Of a stretch of 11,865 nucleotides of DNA, positions 5,587-11,865 are shown in pieces (position 1 is the first letter of the stretch; each line of letters opens with the position of its first letter). This DNA comes from a bacterium (GTDB lineage: Bacteria; Krumholzibacteriota; Krumholzibacteria; LZORAL124-64-63): contig JAUUZX010000008.1 of NCBI GenBank assembly GCA_030592025.1, positions 1 through 11,865 of the forward strand. Reading direction: 5' to 3'. The notes under the pieces were generated by a model, which worked only from the letters and a program-made list of their open reading frames with translations, ran no database searches and was not told where the DNA came from. A program made the position numbers and the translations under genes.

Positions 5587-6720
5587 TTGAAGTTCGAGAT
5601 CCAGCAGGACGAACTGCAAAGAGCCTTGGACATCATCGCCAATGTGGTGCCGGCCAAGACGACGCTGCCGATCCTCACGTGCGTGCTCATGGAGGTCGAG
5701 GACGGTCAGCTCAAGCTGTCCGCCACCAACCTCGACATCTCGATCACGACCACCACGGACAAGCTCAAGGTCAAGGACGCCGGCCGACTCGCGGTACCGG
5801 CCGTCAAGCTGGTCCCGTTCGTGCGCAGCCTCGGTGCGGGGTCGGTGACCGTGGCCCAGACCGGCAAGCAGATCCGGTTGTCGAGCGGCAAGGCGAGCCT
5901 CACCGAGAACACGATGAACGTGGACGAGTACCCGGCGCTCAAGGAGCTCGTGGAGAAGGACGGCCTCGACATGGAGGCGTCCCTGCTCATCAACATGATC
6001 AACGAGACGAACTACGCCGTGTCCCGGGACGAAACGCGCCCGGCGCTCATGGGCATCCTGTGGGAAATCCGGCCCGACAAGCTCACCCTCGTGGCCACCG
6101 ATGCCCACCGCCTGGCCCGCAGCACCCGGGCCATGACCTGGACCGTGAGCGGTGACCGGGACATGATCGTCGACACGGCGGGTCTCAGGCAGTTGCCGCG
6201 CATCGCCGCCTCCCTCGGCGAGGAGGACTCGGGCAACATCACGGTGTTCATGGGGGACAACCAACTCTCCTTCCGGGCCGGCGGCACGGTGCTCCACACC
6301 CGCCTGCTGGAGGGACCGTTCCCTGATTATGACGCGGTCATCCCCAAGGACAACGACAAGCTCGTGACCATCGACAAGGCCACGTTCAGCCAGGCGATTC
6401 GCCGTGTCTCCATCACCGCCGACCGCATCACGAGCCAGATCAAGCTGGGCATCGAGAGCGGGCGCATGGAGATGAGCGCACGGGGCGCCGAGGGCAGCAG
6501 GTCCGAGGACGAGATCGCCGTGGCCTACGAAGGCGACGCCATGGAGATCGGCTTCAACTATGTCTACCTCCAGGACATCCTCAAGAACCTGAGTTCGGAG
6601 ACCGTCGTGATGCTGCTGCGGGACTCCCAGAGCGCGGCCCTGCTGCGGCCCGTCACCGAAGAGGGCGACGACACCGGCGTGCTCTGCCTGCTCATGCCCC
6701 TGCGGTTGGCCGGCGAATGA
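5587..6720 (+). CDS. dnaN: DNA polymerase III beta subunit (sliding clamp)
   Basis: DnaN forms the ring-shaped dimer that tethers DNA polymerase III and many repair proteins to DNA. The 377-residue product has three clamp domains of about 120 residues each. It begins with the typical MKFEIQQDEL-like opening and contains LSATNLDI near 44-51, TDAHRLA around 178-184, EGPFPDYDAVIPK in the domain 2/3 region, and ends in CLLMPLRL. The last is the conserved tail that forms part of the peptide-binding pocket. Length and landmarks are normal for the family. Translation starts at TTG 5587: GGAGG at 5574-5578 is spaced 8 nt away, and this start gives the standard N-terminus. A promoter and a DnaA box lie directly upstream, and recF follows after 10 nt. 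Identification is secure. Confidence 0.98.
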   Translation: MKFEIQQDELQRALDIIANVVPAKTTLPILTCVLMEVEDGQLKLSATNLDISITTTTDKLKVKDAGRLAVPAVKLVPFVRSLGAGSVTVAQTGKQIRLSSGKASLTENTMNVDEYPALKELVEKDGLDMEASLLINMINETNYAVSRDETRPALMGILWEIRPDKLTLVATDAHRLARSTRAMTWTVSGDRDMIVDTAGLRQLPRIAASLGEEDSGNITVFMGDNQLSFRAGGTVLHTRLLEGPFPDYDAVIPKDNDKLVTIDKATFSQAIRRVSITADRITSQIKLGIESGRMEMSARGAEGSRSEDEIAVAYEGDAMEIGFNYVYLQDILKNLSSETVVMLLRDSQSAALLRPVTEEGDDTGVLCLLMPLRLAGE

Positions 6721-6730
6721 GCCCCGCCCG

Positions 6731-7942
6731 ATGCGGATAGATTCCGCGCGTATCACAGGCTTCCGGAATCTCCGGGAGACAAGCTTCACCTTTTCGCCCC
6801 AGGTCAACCTGATCCTGGGGCGAAACGGTGAAGGGAAGACCAACCTCCTCGAAGCCCTCAACTACTTCGCCCTCGGACGCAGCCACCGCGGCGCCCGCAA
6901 CGAGGACCTCATCGGGTTCGGCACCGACACCCTCCACGTCGAACTGGAGGTGACCGACGAATCGGGCGCTCACTTCGCGTGCGAGTACGGCCTGGGGCGG
7001 GACGGGAGCCGCCGCCTCCGCCTCGACGGTGAACCGGTGCGCCGCCGCGCGGATCTCGTCGGTCGCCTGGCCACGGTCTTCTTCAACCCCGACAGCATCC
7101 GCCTCGTGCGGGGCAGCCCGCGGCGCAGGCGCCACTTCGTCGACCAGGGCCTGGCCGAGATCGACAGCATCTACCTCACGCACCTCACCGCGTTCCAGCG
7201 CGCCCTCAAGCAGAAGACAGGGCTGCTGCGGGACGTCCGCAAGGGGATCCTGGCGGCCGACCGCGTGGGCGAGGAACTGGAGGCCTGGAACCGCGAAATA
7301 GCCCACCACGCCGCGGTGGTGTGTCGGGAAAGGGCGGGCTACGCGGCCCTCATGACCCCTTTTGCCGACGCGGCCCACCACCAGTTGGCCGGCACGGAGG
7401 ACATCCTCACCGTCGTCTACCGACCCCGTTTGGAGACGGTCGCGGCGCAGATGGTCGGGTGGGGTGACGGGGTCCCGGAAAAACCTGCCGAAAATGATGC
7501 CCTGGAGCAGGATATTTTCGAGGAAATGAGTTATATTGTAGGGTCGGAAATACAGCGGGGAAGACCGTTGAGCGGACCCCAGCTGGATGACTTCGAAGTG
7601 CGCCTGATCGGCCCCGGCCGACCGGATGACGGGCTTGATCTGCGCACGTTCGGATCCCAGGGCGAAACCCGTTCGGCGGCCATCGCCATGATCCTCGCGC
7701 GGAGCGATGTCCTGCATCGACGACGGCAGGTCCGCCCCGTGCTTTTTCTCGACGACATCTTCAGCGAGTTGGACAGGGAGCGCACCCATCGACTGCAGGA
7801 AATGGCCACGCGGGACCACCAGGTTTTCGTGGCCACGGCCCGGGCGGACGATGTCGAGACCTGGCGGCCGCAGGAGTGGAGCGCCTGGCAGGTGGCTGCG
7901 GGCGGCTTCACCGTCGTCGACGACCTGTTGCGAGCGGAATAG
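6731..7942 (+). CDS. recF: DNA replication and repair protein RecF
   Basis: RecF is an SMC/ABC-type ATPase that helps load RecA onto gapped DNA and supports restart of stalled forks in the RecFOR pathway. The 403-residue protein has all the ATPase motifs: Walker A GRNGEGKT at 30-37, the ABC signature region GSQGETRSA at 308-316, and Walker B VLFLDD at 337-342 followed by the D-loop-like IFSELD at 343-348. The opening RITGFRNLRE and the PDSIRLVRGSPRRRRHFVD block (120-138) are also typical. Length is slightly above the usual 360-375 residues; the extra residues appear to be in the helical middle region (about 240-262). The gene starts 10 nt after dnaN without a clear ribosome binding site, so translation is probably coupled. 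dciA follows after 20 nt. Confidence 0.97.
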   Translation: MRIDSARITGFRNLRETSFTFSPQVNLILGRNGEGKTNLLEALNYFALGRSHRGARNEDLIGFGTDTLHVELEVTDESGAHFACEYGLGRDGSRRLRLDGEPVRRRADLVGRLATVFFNPDSIRLVRGSPRRRRHFVDQGLAEIDSIYLTHLTAFQRALKQKTGLLRDVRKGILAADRVGEELEAWNREIAHHAAVVCRERAGYAALMTPFADAAHHQLAGTEDILTVVYRPRLETVAAQMVGWGDGVPEKPAENDALEQDIFEEMSYIVGSEIQRGRPLSGPQLDDFEVRLIGPGRPDDGLDLRTFGSQGETRSAAIAMILARSDVLHRRRQVRPVLFLDDIFSELDRERTHRLQEMATRDHQVFVATARADDVETWRPQEWSAWQVAAGGFTVVDDLLRAE

Positions 7943-7962
7943 AAGAGACGAGGACCACGATC

Positions 7963-10268
<2,306 letters not shown>

Positions 10269-10322
10269 GAGGGACCCCCAGCATCAGCGGGCCCCCAGTG
10301 GCCCCGAAGCAAGAGGCAAGGC

Positions 10323-11865
10323 ATGGCCGACGACAAGAATCGCGACGACGAGCTGAACGAGAGCTCCGACGGGCAGGACCCCACCGCCGAAGGTGGCGCT
10401 GTCCCCAATAAAATCGGCGAGACCGTGATCGACGTGGGCATCGAAGAGAAGATGCGCACGAGCTATCTCGAGTACTCCATGTCGGTGATCATCAGCCGGG
10501 CGCTGCCCGACGTGCGCGATGGTCTGAAGCCCGTGCACCGGCGCGTGCTGACGGCCATGAACGACCTGAACCTCCAGCCGGGGCGCCCCTACCGCAAGAG
10601 CGCCAAGATCACCGGTGACACCACGGGTAACTACCACCCCCACGGCACGACCGCGGTGTACGACACCATGGTGCGCATGGCGCAGGATTTTTCCCTGCGC
10701 TACCCGCTCATCGACGGCCAGGGCAACTTCGGCTCGGTGGACGGCGATTCCGCGGCGGCCGAACGCTACGCCGAGGCGCGCCTGACGAAGTTCGCGACCG
10801 AGGTCATGACCGATCTGGACAAGGAGACGGTCGACTTCGTCCCCAACTATGACGGCTCGCGCCTGATGCCGTCGGTCATGCCCTCCATGGTTCCCAACCT
10901 CCTGGTCAACGGTTCCGATGGCATCGCGGTGGGCATGGCCACCAAGATCCCGCCCCACAACATGGGCGAGGTGTGCCGAGGCCTCCTGGCGCTTCTCGAC
11001 AATGCGGATCTCGAGCCCCACGAGTTGCTCGAGTACGTGCAGGGCCCGGACTTCCCGACCGGCGGCATCATCCACGGTCGCAGGGGCATCTACGACTACA
11101 TCACCACCGGCCGCGGCCGCGTGGTCGTGCGGGCGCGCACGGAGACCGAGATCCTGGACAACGGCCGCGCGCGCATCATCATCTCCGAGATCCCCTACCA
11201 GGTGAACAAGGCGACGCTCATCGAGAAGATCGCCAACCTGGTCAGGGCCGGCACCATCGAGGGCATCAGCGACCTGCGGGACGAGTCCGACCGTGACGGC
11301 ATGCGCGTCATCATCGTCCTCAAGAAGGACGCCTTCCCCCAGGTGGTGCTCAACAAGCTCTACACCCACACCTACCTGCAGACGACCTTCGGCGTCATCA
11401 ACCTGGCCCTGGTGGACAACCAGCCCAAGGTGATGAGCCTGAAGGAGACCATGCTGGAGTTCCTGAAATTCCGGGAAGAGGTCATCGTCCGGCGGACGCG
11501 CTACGCGTTGCGCAAGGCCGAGGAGCGGGCCCACCTGCTCGAGGGCTACCGCATCGCGCTGGACAACATCGACGCCATCGTCGAGCTCATCAAGAAGAGC
11601 GAATCCCCCGACCACGCCCGCGATCAGCTCATGGAGCGCTTCACCCTCAGCGAGGTCCAGGCCCAGGCCATCCTCGACATGCGCCTGGCGCGGCTCACGG
11701 GCCTGGAGCGCAAGAAGATCGAGGACGAGTACCGCGAACTCATCGAGCGCATCGCCGAACTGAAGGCCATCCTCGACAGCCGGGACCTCGTGCTGCAGAT
11801 CGTGCGCGACGAGGTGAACGAGGTGAATGCGGCCTACGCCGACGACCGGCGCACGACCATCGTCG
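10323..11865 (+). CDS. gyrA: DNA gyrase subunit A (3' end outside window)
   Basis: GyrA is the DNA-cleaving and rejoining subunit of gyrase. The frame is open for 514 codons to the window edge, covering the winged-helix, tower and coiled-coil regions but not the C-terminal beta-pinwheel that would separate GyrA from ParC. Key sites: [20 protein letters not shown] at 49-68, the quinolone-resistance region including [10 protein letters not shown] at 105-114, the catalytic tyrosine Y149 in AERYAEARL, and [22 protein letters not shown]. The first 30 or so residues are an acidic extension beyond E. coli GyrA. Positions equivalent to E. coli D82 and S83 are both Thr (109 and 110). ATG 10323 is supported by AGAGG at 10312-10316, 6 nt upstream. 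It lies 54 nt after gyrB, which supports GyrA over ParC. Confidence 0.96.
   Translation, partial: MADDKNRDDELNESSDGQDPTAEGGAVPNKIGETVIDVGIEEKMRTSYLEYSMSVIISRALPDVRDGLKPVHRRVLTAMNDLNLQPGRPYRKSAKITGDTTGNYHPHGTTAVYDTMVRMAQDFSLRYPLIDGQGNFGSVDGDSAAAERYAEARLTKFATEVMTDLDKETVDFVPNYDGSRLMPSVMPSMVPNLLVNGSDGIAVGMATKIPPHNMGEVCRGLLALLDNADLEPHELLEYVQGPDFPTGGIIHGRRGIYDYITTGRGRVVVRARTETEILDNGRARIIISEIPYQVNKATLIEKIANLVRAGTIEGISDLRDESDRDGMRVIIVLKKDAFPQVVLNKLYTHTYLQTTFGVINLALVDNQPKVMSLKETMLEFLKFREEVIVRRTRYALRKAEERAHLLEGYRIALDNIDAIVELIKKSESPDHARDQLMERFTLSEVQAQAILDMRLARLTGLERKKIEDEYRELIERIAELKAILDSRDLVLQIVRDEVNEVNAAYADDRRTTIV

Noticed and set aside
5536..6861. 441-codon open frame on the minus strand
   Set aside because: Antisense to dnaN and the start of recF, with typical shadow composition (Gly, His, Arg, Val, Asp) and no family motif.
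10284..11615. 443-codon open frame on the minus strand
   Set aside because: Antisense to gyrA, with the same shadow composition and no motif.

Overview
This window is a bacterial chromosomal replication-origin neighbourhood. The organism is high-GC, with G or C at most third codon positions, and it is probably diderm, because YidC carries the large periplasmic P1-type domain of Gram-negative bacteria. The order yidC-yidD-rnpA-rpmH | oriC | dnaA-...-dnaN-recF-dciA-gyrB-gyrA is an ancient arrangement shared by many phyla. DciA-type helicase loading argues against an enteric (DnaC) or Bacillus-type (DnaI) lineage. I cannot assign a phylum from the sequence alone.

Layout. The left arm (1-2614) is read leftward: rpmH (L34), rnpA (RNase P protein), yidD and yidC (membrane insertase, cut by the window edge). 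The genes are tightly packed: rpmH and rnpA are 1 nt apart, and yidD overlaps yidC by 8 nt. The 451-nt divergent spacer at 2615-3065 holds a consensus rpmH promoter, two perfect DnaA boxes forming an inverted repeat, a third near-perfect box, and a small AT-rich patch. It is the best oriC candidate. The right arm (3066 to the end) is read rightward: dnaA, a class I SAM-dependent methyltransferase of unknown substrate, a 374-nt spacer, then dnaN, recF, dciA, gyrB and gyrA (cut by the window edge).

How it works together. DnaA opens the origin and DciA is the likely helicase loader. DnaN is the sliding clamp, RecF handles gap repair at stalled forks, and GyrA/GyrB remove positive supercoils ahead of the forks. 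The leftward genes serve protein synthesis, tRNA maturation and membrane-protein insertion, the other functions classically encoded beside the origin.

What is unusual. No novel defence or mobile system is visible. The points worth attention are the methyltransferase placed between dnaA and dnaN, and the rich 374-nt spacer in front of dnaN. That spacer has four G-runs, two perfect hairpins, a perfect DnaA box and a good promoter, which suggests a bipartite origin or a DnaA-regulated dnaN promoter. Others are a possible alternative rnpA start nested inside rpmH, and a Thr-Thr replacement in the quinolone-resistance region of GyrA.
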